Shown: one piece after another, positions 16,796 to 26,458 of the stretch | Position numbering within the stretch: position 1 is the first letter of the stretch | How the letters are laid out: every line of letters starts with the position of its first letter | Assembly: GCA_023453025.1 (NCBI GenBank) | Contig: JAEXUD010000027.1 | Span: forward strand, 1 to 64,000 | Direction of reading: 5' to 3' | DNA: 64,000 bases | Source: Bacillota bacterium | Lineage (GTDB): Bacteria > Bacillota > Clostridia > Tissierellales > Sedimentibacteraceae | Position numbers and translations under genes: made by a program | The notes under the pieces: generated by a model | Database searches by the model: none | Seen by the model: the letters and a program-made list of their open reading frames with translations, nothing else | Told to the model about the DNA's origin: nothing

Positions 16796-17932
16796 TCATA
16801 ATTTATATCTTTTTCGAAAAACTATAAATAACATTCTTAGAATAGATTTTAAACCTAAGTCATAATTAAATTCTAGAACATCTCTTATTAATTTTAACTC
16901 TTCATACTTCTTATTAAAAATTATATCATGTTTATTAGAAAGGGAGATACCAACGCCTTGCGAATGAAGTAACAAATTACCCTCAATTGGTTTCATACTA
17001 TCAGAAAAACTAAGTATTGAAGATTTTACTTTCCTAGTAGTTAACACGTATTGAGTATTAAAATTTTTCTTTAAGCCCTGCAAGTCAACAGTAAAATCAT
17101 ATTTTCTTAAACTTGGATTAAACATTTTAATTGTTTCTGGTACAATTTCAAAAAATACATCATATTTTGCAATGGATTCCACGCAATTACACAGTTTCGG
17201 ATCTTGCCAAGCTAAATAAAAAGGGACATGAAATTGATTATAATCTTTCTTACTATGTATACCAGACTCTCCCATATTAGTTACTAATGAAACTCTTGGA
17301 AATACCATAAAATATCCTTTTTCAGCTAAAAATTGTATGTATATTTTCTTAAAGGATGTTTCATTCCACTGATTAATTCGTTCAGGAAGAATCGAATAAT
17401 TAGGCTTATACTTTTTTAACCAATCTTTAAACTCTATCCATTTATCTTTCATCCAAATATTTCCCCAATAAGGATGTTGGAAAAAATATACATCGTATCC
17501 ATCTTGCACCTGATAAAACTTACAACCGTTAAATTCACATAAATGTGGATTATAGAGAGAAGCACCAGCAACTAGTTGATCTGAAGAATAAAATTCAATT
17601 AATTTCTCTGCATATTTCACAATATATGGTGATACACATAAATCGTCTTCAAGAAAAACTACATTCTCATAATTAATTGATTGGTCTCCAGCCCAAATAA
17701 AGTGCCCTCTTAATCCTAATTTCTCCTTATGTATGATAATTTTTTTTTCACCGTGATGCCATTCAAAATCTTTCGAAATTTTGATAACTTCCTCATTACC
17801 TTGATTGTCTATACTTATAATAAGCGGGATTTCTCTATCACACTTTATACTACTTAAAGATGTTAATAAATTTTTCAATGGAATAGCTCTATTATAGGCA
17901 GTGATTACAATGGCTAAGTTATTGTTTTTCAT
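16796..17932 (-). CDS. Glycosyltransferase, GT-A fold
   Basis: A 378-residue enzyme that begins AIVITAYNR, followed by ISIDNQGNEE and the metal-binding LEDD at about residues 95-98, a GT-A layout close to GT2 and to GnT-I-like (GT13) proteins. No membrane segment is seen. It would add one sugar to the lipid-linked repeat of locus A. Donor and acceptor are unknown. The start codon overlaps the stop of the upstream beta-propeller-like gene by 4 bases, so the two are coupled. Confidence 0.8.
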   Translation of the reverse strand: MKNNNLAIVITAYNRAIPLKNLLTSLSSIKCDREIPLIISIDNQGNEEVIKISKDFEWHHGEKKIIIHKEKLGLRGHFIWAGDQSINYENVVFLEDDLCVSPYIVKYAEKLIEFYSSDQLVAGASLYNPHLCEFNGCKFYQVQDGYDVYFFQHPYWGNIWMKDKWIEFKDWLKKYKPNYSILPERINQWNETSFKKIYIQFLAEKGYFMVFPRVSLVTNMGESGIHSKKDYNQFHVPFYLAWQDPKLCNCVESIAKYDVFFEIVPETIKMFNPSLRKYDFTVDLQGLKKNFNTQYVLTTRKVKSSILSFSDSMKPIEGNLLLHSQGVGISLSNKHDIIFNKKYEELKLIRDVLEFNYDLGLKSILRMLFIVFRKRYKL

Positions 17933-19104
17933 ATTAATTCCTCTGCTTTCATAAGTATAATTTCACGTTTACCATGAATATCTGCATCTATTGAAATCAA
18001 ATTATTCACATTATCATATTTAGGATGTAGATCACATCTTTGTTCTCCATAATGTAATACATAACTATACACAGATCCAATTTTTTTACAGATATTTTTA
18101 TATGGATTAAAAAGTAAAATATATTGAAATCCTGATCTATCTGGATAAGTATCTGTTACAAACCAATTATCCATAATATAAGTAGGATGTCCATCAGTTT
18201 TTAGCATGTCGTGCATTATATCTGTTCTACCTCCATTAATATTATATAAATAATATCTACATACACGTTCTTTATCATATGCGGTAATAAGAATATTTTC
18301 TTCATCAACCCAGTAATAATGAGAAACTGATAGAGTGGTTTCAACTGGAATTAATATATCTTTAATAATATCATATACTATTAATGTAGCCTGATGAACT
18401 GTATCTTTTATTTCGATATAAAAGAATAGGAATTTGTTTCCACTTGGTGAGAATGATAAATGGTTTATATAGGTATTATTTAAATCTTTTTTCATGTTAA
18501 CTTTGTGTGCAATACGAGTATAACTAATTGATTTTACTCTTTCTCCAGTTGTAAGATCTATTATATGTATACCATCATTCAACATATTAAAACTATTATC
18601 AAGCGGTAGACAAGTATATCCATATCCTGGTCGAAGATATCCTAACCTACCAAAGTTTAGTGTCAGTCCAAGTTTATAATCTCTTGACACATCATAGAGT
18701 GCTTCAGATATAATTTTTATTTCACTGGTTGACATATCATATACTTTTGCTACATATTTACTATCCTCTAAATCATTATACAGAATATAATTACCAGATT
18801 TAAACCACCTTTGTCTACTTCCTTGTTGCCAATTCCAAGCTTTAGTAGAAAAAAGTATCTTTTCTTTATTGTTATCTATATCATATATACCAATATCTCC
18901 AGTTTTTGATCCTACATTGATTCTTTCAAACAATATAAGATTATTATTGGCCGGATTAATATCATAGTACCCTGTGAACGTATCGCCTAAATTAGATTTT
19001 ATAACCGTATATTTTGCGTTGACTGATACACTACGTTTTAAAGTTAATAACCTATAGAATAATCTTTTTACTAGTCTTTTTAATTTGCTTAAACTTTTTC
19101 TCAT
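17929..19104 (-). CDS. Putative beta-propeller protein of the capsule locus
   Basis: A 391-residue protein without catalytic motifs I recognise. After a basic N-terminus (MRKSLSKLKRLVKRLFYRLL) it shows repeated blade-like units: GDTFTGYYDINPANN, DIGIYDIDNNKEK, YILYNDLEDSKYVAKVYD, INHLSFSPSGNKFLFFY, ATLIVYDI and LLFNPYKN. This pattern resembles TolB/WD-type propellers. There is no signal peptide, and the basic amphipathic start could sit on the inner membrane. Tight coupling to the GT at 16796 suggests a role with that enzyme. Similar genes occur in polysaccharide clusters, but I know no proven function. Confidence 0.55.
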   Translation of the reverse strand: MRKSLSKLKRLVKRLFYRLLTLKRSVSVNAKYTVIKSNLGDTFTGYYDINPANNNLILFERINVGSKTGDIGIYDIDNNKEKILFSTKAWNWQQGSRQRWFKSGNYILYNDLEDSKYVAKVYDMSTSEIKIISEALYDVSRDYKLGLTLNFGRLGYLRPGYGYTCLPLDNSFNMLNDGIHIIDLTTGERVKSISYTRIAHKVNMKKDLNNTYINHLSFSPSGNKFLFFYIEIKDTVHQATLIVYDIIKDILIPVETTLSVSHYYWVDEENILITAYDKERVCRYYLYNINGGRTDIMHDMLKTDGHPTYIMDNWFVTDTYPDRSGFQYILLFNPYKNICKKIGSVYSYVLHYGEQRCDLHPKYDNVNNLISIDADIHGKREIILMKAEELI

Positions 19105-19237
19105 AAAAAACCTTCCTTATCCAATTTTAACTCTTACTCTATATGGCTTTTATCAATGAATGAATATTACATTATGATTTTTTATTTTATATATCATTTA
19201 GTAATAAGCTAGTTAGGAAATATCTATTCTATTATAT

Positions 19238-20548
19238 TTAGTATTTAAAATAATACCTTTTTCTACTAGTCAACCAAATAATTATCATCCAAACAGCATA
19301 AGGCCATGTATACAATCCTGACCATCTTAGTGGAAATTCAAAGATTATACACATTAATAATAAAAACTGCATTTTATGTCTAATTCCTGTTGTACAGCAC
19401 ATCATTCTAGTATATAGGTGTTGTGAAATAAATCCAAATAGCATTGAGTTAATAAAAACTCCCCATAAACCATAATCAAACATAAACGAATAATAGGCTG
19501 TAGGAAATGCATTATATGCAACTGTTGGAGAAAAATTAATCATTTCTGTTGTAGCGGCTGCAATTTTAGTTGCATAAGCAGGAATTAATTCAACACCTAT
19601 TATAGAATTAATATGAGCAAAAAATTCCAATAAACCACTTATAAATGCAAAATTAAACTCATTTAGTTCTACAGTATTTAATAAAACTTCAAAGTATCTT
19701 GATGAATTTGAAACATATATAATTACATTTTCAACTAGAGATAAGTGATTTCCGCTAGATTTTCTTATAAATGACATAAACACAAGAAAAAATACACCAA
19801 CTACCGAAAATATAATGATTTTCTTTTTATTCTTTCTTATTTTATATGAATTTAGTTTATATACTAGGGTTTTTATATTTATCAAATATCCAACAATATT
19901 AACTAAAAACAAATAAAATATAAATCCACGGCCTCCATATAAGATTGTATACCAAACTACATTAATTATTGAATACATCAAATTCTTCTTAGTTATGTTT
20001 GACTTAAAAGGTGAAAATAAAAATGTACTGATATAAACAATATTAAAATACACTAATGACTGAATAACATATTTGTTAAAATATTTATCAAATACAGATC
20101 TGAGAATAATATCTTCGTTATAAAAACTTTTACGCATATCAACGTAACTTGATATTGACGTCGTCATTATAGCATATATAACTCTATAACTTAACCATAA
20201 TAGTGATATTATAAGTATTATATTTATAATTTTTACCCTTTTTTCATATCTTTGGATACTAAATTGTCTTTCTTGACACTCGTAATTCATAACTTCTGAT
20301 AGCTTATTTCTACTTATCAAACTATAAAAAATAGACCCCAAAATATATGATAAACAACCTATAAGAATAATGAAATATATATAATTACTTGTAATTCCTC
20401 TAGCGTTTATATCAATATTAGATAATGTCAAATTTATTATCCAACACACGCAGAAAATAAATACAGGGGAATAAAGTTTTCTATTTATCAAATGTGTTAT
20501 TGTAGCAATAAAAATGAGTATTAAAATTACAAGTATGGAAATATTCAT
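19238..20548 (-). CDS. Oligosaccharide-repeat polymerase (Wzy-like)
   Basis: A 436-residue integral membrane protein with about 10-11 hydrophobic segments and a long external loop carrying conserved polar stretches (FSPTVAYNAFPTAYYSF). It has the EpsG/O-antigen-polymerase profile expected of Wzy, which joins repeat units at the outer face. The start overlaps the upstream GT4 gene by 4 bases. It is the only Wzy candidate in locus A. Wzy proteins vary too much in sequence for a firm subfamily call. Confidence 0.75.
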   Translation of the reverse strand: MNISILVILILIFIATITHLINRKLYSPVFIFCVCWIINLTLSNIDINARGITSNYIYFIILIGCLSYILGSIFYSLISRNKLSEVMNYECQERQFSIQRYEKRVKIINIILIISLLWLSYRVIYAIMTTSISSYVDMRKSFYNEDIILRSVFDKYFNKYVIQSLVYFNIVYISTFLFSPFKSNITKKNLMYSIINVVWYTILYGGRGFIFYLFLVNIVGYLINIKTLVYKLNSYKIRKNKKKIIIFSVVGVFFLVFMSFIRKSSGNHLSLVENVIIYVSNSSRYFEVLLNTVELNEFNFAFISGLLEFFAHINSIIGVELIPAYATKIAAATTEMINFSPTVAYNAFPTAYYSFMFDYGLWGVFINSMLFGFISQHLYTRMMCCTTGIRHKMQFLLLMCIIFEFPLRWSGLYTWPYAVWMIIIWLTSRKRYYFKY

Positions 20549-21729
20549 AAAATGCTGCCCTTCTCACAATTTGTTGATTCAATAAAACATTTAATTTTTT
20601 CACAATAATTCCTATAATCAAAATATAACTCTGCTGTCCTACGGGCATCTTCCCGGATTGAATTTCGCCTCGTTTCGTCTAAAGATAATATTTGCAGTAA
20701 AGTTTGTGAAACTGATTCAGCTAATGAATCTTGTGTTATAAAGCTATTTTCTCCGTTTCTAAGATAAAGCGAAATATCACCAGTATTGTTTGTAACAACT
20801 GGAGTTCCTGCTGCCATAAATTCAGCAAGTTTAGTAGGAAAACCTGCGTGTGAAGATTGTCTATCTGGTCTAATAAAAATTCCATAGTCACAATTAATAT
20901 AAATATTTTTCATTTCCTCTTGTGGAATTTTACCATGTATTTTGTAACAATCAGATAATAAACTAAGTAAATAACGTTTCTTACCTAACTGTTTATTTAT
21001 TTGTTTCTTATTCGGTCCATAGATATTAAGAAAAAATCTATTTCTTTTTTCACCCATTTTATAAAGAGCTTCAAAAACTTCTAAGATTGAATCCTTTCCG
21101 TTACCAAGACCTCCTGCAAAAGCAAGTTGGATCTTGTCTTGTAGTATCGTTCTACTTACATATGGTGTATTCTTAACATCCATTATTGTAGGTATACGAA
21201 CAACATTATCTGTATAGTTCATGTAATGTTTCTCTAATAAACTACTAATTGCTATAACTCCATCAGCTTTTATATAATAGTTATTCCATGCCATTAAAAA
21301 ACTCCAATATCTAGGATCAAATTTTCCCAATGTCCAGTTAGAAGAATGATACCATTCACAGCTTTCTAATATTAACGGAATCTTTTTATCTTTAACTATT
21401 TTACAAATATGTTCAAATGTTCCAGGTAAACTCCTTGTTATTACAATATTGATTTTATTCTTATCAATGAATTCCGCTAAATTATTTAAATATAAATATG
21501 GCATTATAATTTTTTCAATGATCGAGCCACTTTTACCAATAACATGAACTATGCTATTTTCATATTTAGCATTATTTTTATCAATTAAATACTTCTCGTC
21601 ACTAATATAATCCGTCATAACAAAGCACTTGGCTCCAATATAGTTAAATAGTCTCATGAAATTCTGTACACGTACGCCATAAGCCCACCCAAATGGGTAT
21701 CTTGCCCCCGCTATATATAATATGCGCAT
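20545..21729 (-). CDS. Glycosyltransferase family 4
   Basis: A 394-residue GT-B enzyme. The N-terminal acceptor domain starts RILYIAGARYPFGWAYGVRV. The donor domain has AFAGGLGNGKDS near residue 205 and the EX7E-type region SHAGFPTKLAEFMAAGTPVVTNN (about 290-312). Adds a sugar to the repeat unit of locus A. The stop overlaps the start of the polymerase gene, so the two are coupled. Confidence 0.87.
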   Translation of the reverse strand: MRILYIAGARYPFGWAYGVRVQNFMRLFNYIGAKCFVMTDYISDEKYLIDKNNAKYENSIVHVIGKSGSIIEKIIMPYLYLNNLAEFIDKNKINIVITRSLPGTFEHICKIVKDKKIPLILESCEWYHSSNWTLGKFDPRYWSFLMAWNNYYIKADGVIAISSLLEKHYMNYTDNVVRIPTIMDVKNTPYVSRTILQDKIQLAFAGGLGNGKDSILEVFEALYKMGEKRNRFFLNIYGPNKKQINKQLGKKRYLLSLLSDCYKIHGKIPQEEMKNIYINCDYGIFIRPDRQSSHAGFPTKLAEFMAAGTPVVTNNTGDISLYLRNGENSFITQDSLAESVSQTLLQILSLDETRRNSIREDARRTAELYFDYRNYCEKIKCFIESTNCEKGSIL

Positions 21730-21792
21730 TTTTTCCTCACTTTGTATAATATAATAAATAATAAGTTACAAATGTTATATAAATAATTTTAA

Positions 21793-22908
21793 TTATAACT
21801 TTTCTTTGTAGTATACTTTTTCAATATGTTCCATCCATTGATTCAAAATAACTTCAGAATCAAAATATTTTACTAATTTTCGATTATTATTTCCCATACT
21901 CAATCTCAGTTCTGAACTCGATAAAACTTTATTAATCGCTTCCGTCATTAAATTTCGATTTTTAACTGGAACAATAAAACCATTCTCAGGCTTAATCAGT
22001 TCTTTTGCTACCCCAGTTGAAAAATCTGTACAAATAACTGGTAATCCTAAACACATTGCCTCCAGTAAAGCATTTGGAAAACCTTCATAATCTGATGACA
22101 TAACAAATAAACTAGCATCATTAATTTTTTCTAACACGTTTTTATGAGATCCCATTAATGAAATATAACCTGAAAGCCTGTAATCATCTATTTTTTTTTG
22201 TAGTTCAGGTTGCATGTAGCCTTTACCATAAATCTCTAACTTGTACTCAGGGAATAATTGTTTGACATCCGTGTAACTATCAATTAGGAGGCTATGATTT
22301 TTTTGAATATCCAATCTCCCAACTGAAACAATTACTTTTCTTCTTACACCTTCGTAATATGGCGGTAAATTTTGTGAATTAATTGGATTACTAATGATAA
22401 CTTTTTTGTTGTCATCAACACAATCATAATAATTCGCTACATTCTGACTTTGACATACTAACAAATCAGATTTGCGATATATATATTTCAAAAATTTTTG
22501 TATCAATTTATTTCTTGATGTTGGATCATTACGTTCTGAGCAAATATGAACAGCATCTTTGATATATCTTTTTGCAAAGAAAGTTAATATATCAGTTTCA
22601 ATCAAAAATGAAATAATTACATCTGGTTTTTCTTCTAATAAACGATCTTTTATAAAAATAAATGCCTTTCTTAAATTAAAAATTTGACTTTTTAATGCAG
22701 TAATTTTACTTTTTCTATTGACACTTATGTTTGCACTATATATTTTTATAGCTTTTTTTATAGGGTAAAAACTCTTATCTGAAACAATGGTTATAATCCT
22801 AACATCATGTCCTTTTTCAGAGAACCCATTAGCTAAGTTAGCAGTTACCCGTTCAGCGCCGCCTCCGCCCATCCGAGGTATCACAAATGCAATTTTTAAT
22901 TTTTTCAT
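21793..22908 (-). CDS. Glycosyltransferase family 4
   Basis: A 371-residue GT-B enzyme: AFVIPRMGGGGAERVTANLA at 7-26 (the glycine-rich loop), SVGRLDIQKNH near 196, SSDYEGFPNALLEAMCLGLP near 271-290 (EX7E). Such retaining enzymes commonly transfer GalNAc, GlcNAc or hexoses to lipid-linked oligosaccharides. It is separated by 43 bases from the upstream GT2 gene. The donor cannot be told from sequence. Confidence 0.88.
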   Translation of the reverse strand: MKKLKIAFVIPRMGGGGAERVTANLANGFSEKGHDVRIITIVSDKSFYPIKKAIKIYSANISVNRKSKITALKSQIFNLRKAFIFIKDRLLEEKPDVIISFLIETDILTFFAKRYIKDAVHICSERNDPTSRNKLIQKFLKYIYRKSDLLVCQSQNVANYYDCVDDNKKVIISNPINSQNLPPYYEGVRRKVIVSVGRLDIQKNHSLLIDSYTDVKQLFPEYKLEIYGKGYMQPELQKKIDDYRLSGYISLMGSHKNVLEKINDASLFVMSSDYEGFPNALLEAMCLGLPVICTDFSTGVAKELIKPENGFIVPVKNRNLMTEAINKVLSSSELRLSMGNNNRKLVKYFDSEVILNQWMEHIEKVYYKEKL

Positions 22909-22951
22909 TTATTAAATCTCTCCGTGTTTAGTTTATTAAAGCATAAATTCT

Positions 22952-23770
22952 CTATTTCCTTAAAAATTTTTTATATAGCCAATTTTGTAATTTTATAGGA
23001 CATATAAACATTACAATTTGTCCAATAGCCACTATCATATAGTCAGTGAAACTTGAATAGCCCATTTTCCAAAACTTATAAATAGTACCAATATAGCTTT
23101 TAGTATTTTCCCAGCTTTTTCGCCTCTTTGATAGTTTTATATTTGAACGAAATAACAATAGCGACTCATCTATATTGGATGCCTTAAAGCCTGCTAACAA
23201 CAAACGTCCAAACAAATCTACATCTTGATTACGTCTTAAATCAGAATACCCGCCTAATTCAAGTATTTTACTCTTTTTGAACATAACTGTAGGATGATTA
23301 AACGGACTTCTTCTCTTAGCAAAATTATAAATTTCGTTATGGTTTGTTGGAACAATTCTTGTTGAAATAATTTCATTGGGATTATTATTAAACTCATCCA
23401 CCATAGTCCCCAGAATTACTAACTTTTCATCAGATCTGAACTTTCTTAGTTGTTTTTCACATCTTTCCGGCAAAGATATATCATCTGTATCCATTCTTGC
23501 AACTAACTCGTTTCTACAGCTATTTAATCCCAAATTTAGCGCAAGTCCTAATCCTAAGTTAATTTTGCCCTCCACAATATTAAATAACTCTGGATATTTA
23601 ATTAAAAAATCAGCCAAAACCTGTTCTAACTCATTTGTTATTGGTCCATCTTTAACAACAACTATTTCGTCTGGCATAACAGTTTGATTTATCATGCTAT
23701 CAATACTTTGTTTAAGGTAACTAGGTTTTTCATTAACATATAGCGACATGAGTACACTATATTTTTCCAT
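22952..23770 (-). CDS. Glycosyltransferase family 2 (AmsE-like)
   Basis: A 272-residue GT-A enzyme: MEKYSVLMSLYVNEKPSYL, SIDSMINQTVMPDEIVVVKD and the metal-binding MDTDD at about 93-97, followed by GRLLLAG and a hydrophobic C-terminal segment. Resembles the amylovoran-type AmsE/CpsI transferases that add galactose or related sugars. I place the start at the ATG at 23770, because AGAGGTGG lies just ahead of it. The GTG nine bases earlier is inside that ribosome-binding site. Confidence 0.88.
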   Translation of the reverse strand: MEKYSVLMSLYVNEKPSYLKQSIDSMINQTVMPDEIVVVKDGPITNELEQVLADFLIKYPELFNIVEGKINLGLGLALNLGLNSCRNELVARMDTDDISLPERCEKQLRKFRSDEKLVILGTMVDEFNNNPNEIISTRIVPTNHNEIYNFAKRRSPFNHPTVMFKKSKILELGGYSDLRRNQDVDLFGRLLLAGFKASNIDESLLLFRSNIKLSKRRKSWENTKSYIGTIYKFWKMGYSSFTDYMIVAIGQIVMFICPIKLQNWLYKKFLRK

Positions 23771-23842
23771 ACTATCCACCTCTTTTTATTTTAAGACAAA
23801 TTTATCGCATATAGCAAAGAGGGATAACATTATGTTTTTCCC

Positions 23843-24520
23843 TTATACTAAACTTCTTAAAAGCACAAAACTTTCGCAACTTTCTAACCCGCATTGTAAC
23901 CCTACCGCTAAGTCAAGCGCCTTAACGCTTTCGCATGAACGCGGATGAGGATAATTTCTCACTTCTGTTTCATAAGCTTTAATAGCCATTTCTTTTATAT
24001 TTATATAATTCTTTATATCTGAGAAAACATTAGGCAAAAAAGATGTTCCAGGGCTATGTGGAGTCCATTCTGTAGACGAAGGAACACTATATGCATATAA
24101 ACGTTTCACAGATTGATTAGGAATAGGTCTTGTAGCAACTAATGTTGATTTATAAACAATTTGATGATCTAGATTTACATCACCATAAAAATGTGTATAT
24201 ACCTCTTCTGGTTTAATCGATTTAATAATTGCTTCTATTTTTTCATTTACAGTAACATGTGGAACTTCATTTAAATGCATATCAGGTAAATCGCAGAAAA
24301 ACACTTCCTTAACACCTAATATTTCATTAGCAATTCTTGTTTCTCTTTGCTTTTTATATATAATATCATTTATATTTTCACTGTTTCGATACTGCGAAGT
24401 GCAACCATCAGTAATAATCAGTACATAAACTTGATGTCCTTGCTCTGATAACTTTGCAATAGTTCCTCCCATACCATACACTTCATCATCAGGATGTGCG
24501 GCTATAACTAAAACTTTCAT
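23843..24520 (-). CDS. PIG-L family N-deacetylase
   Basis: A 225-residue zinc-dependent de-N-acetylase with the metal motif AHPDDE at 8-13, a second site HFYGDVNLDHQIV and the HPRSCES segment near 205. PIG-L/BshB-type enzymes remove the acetyl group from GlcNAc-containing glycans or glycolipids. It sits directly after the sugar transferase (21-base gap), so it could deacetylate an HexNAc on the nucleotide sugar or the first lipid-linked sugar. The substrate is unknown. Confidence 0.85.
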   Translation of the reverse strand: MKVLVIAAHPDDEVYGMGGTIAKLSEQGHQVYVLIITDGCTSQYRNSENINDIIYKKQRETRIANEILGVKEVFFCDLPDMHLNEVPHVTVNEKIEAIIKSIKPEEVYTHFYGDVNLDHQIVYKSTLVATRPIPNQSVKRLYAYSVPSSTEWTPHSPGTSFLPNVFSDIKNYINIKEMAIKAYETEVRNYPHPRSCESVKALDLAVGLQCGLESCESFVLLRSLV

Positions 24521-24541
24521 AATTTTAATCCTTTCTCATAA

Positions 24542-25192
24542 TTAATTATTTCCCATAAAATCACTAGCTGTTTCTTTTCCATCTTCATTTATATCTGCTA
24601 ATTTTATTACTTTATAAGCTGTTTTTAAAATAATACTTAAATCCTTATAAAAAGTTATATTTCTATTATATTCCAAGTCCTTCTCGAACTTTTCTTCCCA
24701 TGTTTGTTTATTTCTTCCGCTAATTTGTGCTAATCCTGTAAGACCTGGTACCTCATCTAATCGATGTATTTGAATCTCATTATATAAAGGCAAGTAACTA
24801 ATAGGATATGGCCTAGGTCCTACAATAGACATTTCGCCTTTTAATATGTTTATCAATTCTGGTAGTTCGTCTATACTCGTTTTTCTTAATATCCTGCCAA
24901 AATACGATAGTCTATCAGCGTCAGGTAGCAAGTTTCCTTGTTTATCTGTTTCATTTGTCATGCTTCTAAATTTATACATAATAAATTTTTTGCCATTTTT
25001 TCCAGAACGATTTTGTTTAAAAATCACAGGACTCCCCAACTTGATTCTAACCAAAATACCCACAGCCAACAAAACTGGACTAAGGATAATAATTGCGCCC
25101 AAAGACAATATAAAATCCATAGGTCTTTTAAAATATTTTATATACATCCCTTTTTTAGGTTCTACAACTACTTGTTTAACTTCAGCTTGCAT
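24542..25192 (-). CDS. Initiating sugar phosphotransferase (PglC/WcaJ C-terminal type)
   Basis: About 216 residues, a bacterial sugar transferase that moves a sugar-1-phosphate to undecaprenyl phosphate at the cytoplasmic membrane. It has an N-terminal reentrant helix (FILSLGAIIILSPVLLAVGI), the KFRSMTNETD motif, LRKTSIDELPELINILKGEM and IVGPRPYP. The preferred start is ATG at 25192, just after the aminotransferase stop. A GTG at 25204 would overlap it. With the upstream PglE-like aminotransferase it fits initiation with a 4-amino-type trideoxy sugar. Confidence 0.9.
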   Translation of the reverse strand: MQAEVKQVVVEPKKGMYIKYFKRPMDFILSLGAIIILSPVLLAVGILVRIKLGSPVIFKQNRSGKNGKKFIMYKFRSMTNETDKQGNLLPDADRLSYFGRILRKTSIDELPELINILKGEMSIVGPRPYPISYLPLYNEIQIHRLDEVPGLTGLAQISGRNKQTWEEKFEKDLEYNRNITFYKDLSIILKTAYKVIKLADINEDGKETASDFMGNN

Positions 25193-25194
25193 AA

Positions 25195-26307
25195 CTATTT
25201 CCACAACCCCTTAATAACATCACATACTCTATATAAGTCTTCATTAGTCATCTTAGTATCACTTGGAAAGCATACACCATTTTCAAATATCTTTTCAGCA
25301 ACCCCTTCACCAATGAAATCATACTTTTTAAACACCGGCTGCATATGCATTGGCTTCCAAATAGGTCTACTTTCAATATTCTCTTTCTCTAAAGCTTCCA
25401 TAATATCAATCGGCTTCACAGCACCATTTAATGTTATACAAGACAACCAATAATTAGGCTCATTCCATTCATTAACAGGCATGAACTGAACTCCTTCTAA
25501 ACCATCAAGTTCTCTCTTGTAAAACTCAAATATATATTTCTTCTTTACCACTCTCTGGTCTAATACTTTTAATTGCCCCCTACCAATACCAGCAACTATA
25601 TTACTCATTCTATAGTTATAGCCTATCTCTTCATGTTGGTAGTGTCTTGCTTTTTCTCTAGCTTGGGTAGCCCAAAATCTTACTTTAGCAATTTTCTCTT
25701 CATTATCAGAAACTAACATTCCACCACCTGAAGTAGTGATTATCTTGTTCCCATTAAAAGAAAAGATGCCATAATCACCAAAGGTTCCGGTATATTTGCC
25801 CTTATAGGTTGTCCCAAGTGACTCCGCAGCATCTTCTATTAAAGTTACATTATGCTTCTTACATAACTCCACAATAGGATCCATATCTGCAGAAAGACCG
25901 TATAAATGAACAACTAGAACAGCCTTTACTTCAGGATATTTTTCAAAAGCAGCTTCTAATGCTCTTTGATCCATATTCCAAGTTTCAAAATTACTATCTA
26001 TAAAAACAGGAATTGCATTTTGATAAATAATCGGATTAACTGTTGCTGAAAAAGTTAATGTCGGACAAAATATGATATCGCCTTGTCCAACTCCTGCAGC
26101 TTTTAACGCCATATGTATAGCGGCTGTTCCTGCTGTTAATGCAGCTGCATGTTTTGCACCCACTTTAGCAGCTAGTTCTTCTTCAAAACCATTTACATTT
26201 GCTCCTAATGGTGCAATCCAATTTGTATCAAATGCTTCCTTTATATATTTCATTTCATATCCTTCATCGCTCATATGGGGTGATGAAAGCCAAATCTTCT
26301 CTATCAT
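25195..26307 (-). CDS. DegT/DnrJ/EryC1 aminotransferase (PglE-like)
   Basis: A 370-residue PLP-dependent sugar aminotransferase. The Schiff-base Lys188 is in SFNGNKIITTSGGGM, and Asp159 in LIEDAAESLG binds the pyridine nitrogen. Homologues such as PglE aminate the 4-keto group of UDP-4-keto-6-deoxy-GlcNAc. That keto sugar should come from the membrane 4,6-dehydratase at 27153. The expected product is UDP-2-acetamido-4-amino-2,4,6-trideoxy-D-glucose. The classic partner acetyltransferase PglD is not evident beside it. Confidence 0.9.
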   Translation of the reverse strand: MIEKIWLSSPHMSDEGYEMKYIKEAFDTNWIAPLGANVNGFEEELAAKVGAKHAAALTAGTAAIHMALKAAGVGQGDIIFCPTLTFSATVNPIIYQNAIPVFIDSNFETWNMDQRALEAAFEKYPEVKAVLVVHLYGLSADMDPIVELCKKHNVTLIEDAAESLGTTYKGKYTGTFGDYGIFSFNGNKIITTSGGGMLVSDNEEKIAKVRFWATQAREKARHYQHEEIGYNYRMSNIVAGIGRGQLKVLDQRVVKKKYIFEFYKRELDGLEGVQFMPVNEWNEPNYWLSCITLNGAVKPIDIMEALEKENIESRPIWKPMHMQPVFKKYDFIGEGVAEKIFENGVCFPSDTKMTNEDLYRVCDVIKGLWK

Positions 26308-26458
26308 GATATATCCCCCTAACTAAAATCTATAAAATATGTATAATATATAATTCCAACGCTTTTAGCGTTTTTCCACTGCATGATATATCCTTTCAAT
26401 CTGCAAACAGTTCGCACAGCAAACCTGTTCTTTAGCATTCTTTTTAACACCAACAAAT

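Noticed and set aside
23376..23687. Open frame of about 100 codons opposite the GT2 gene
   Set aside because: Antisense shadow of a clear glycosyltransferase; no ribosome-binding site and no recognisable domain.
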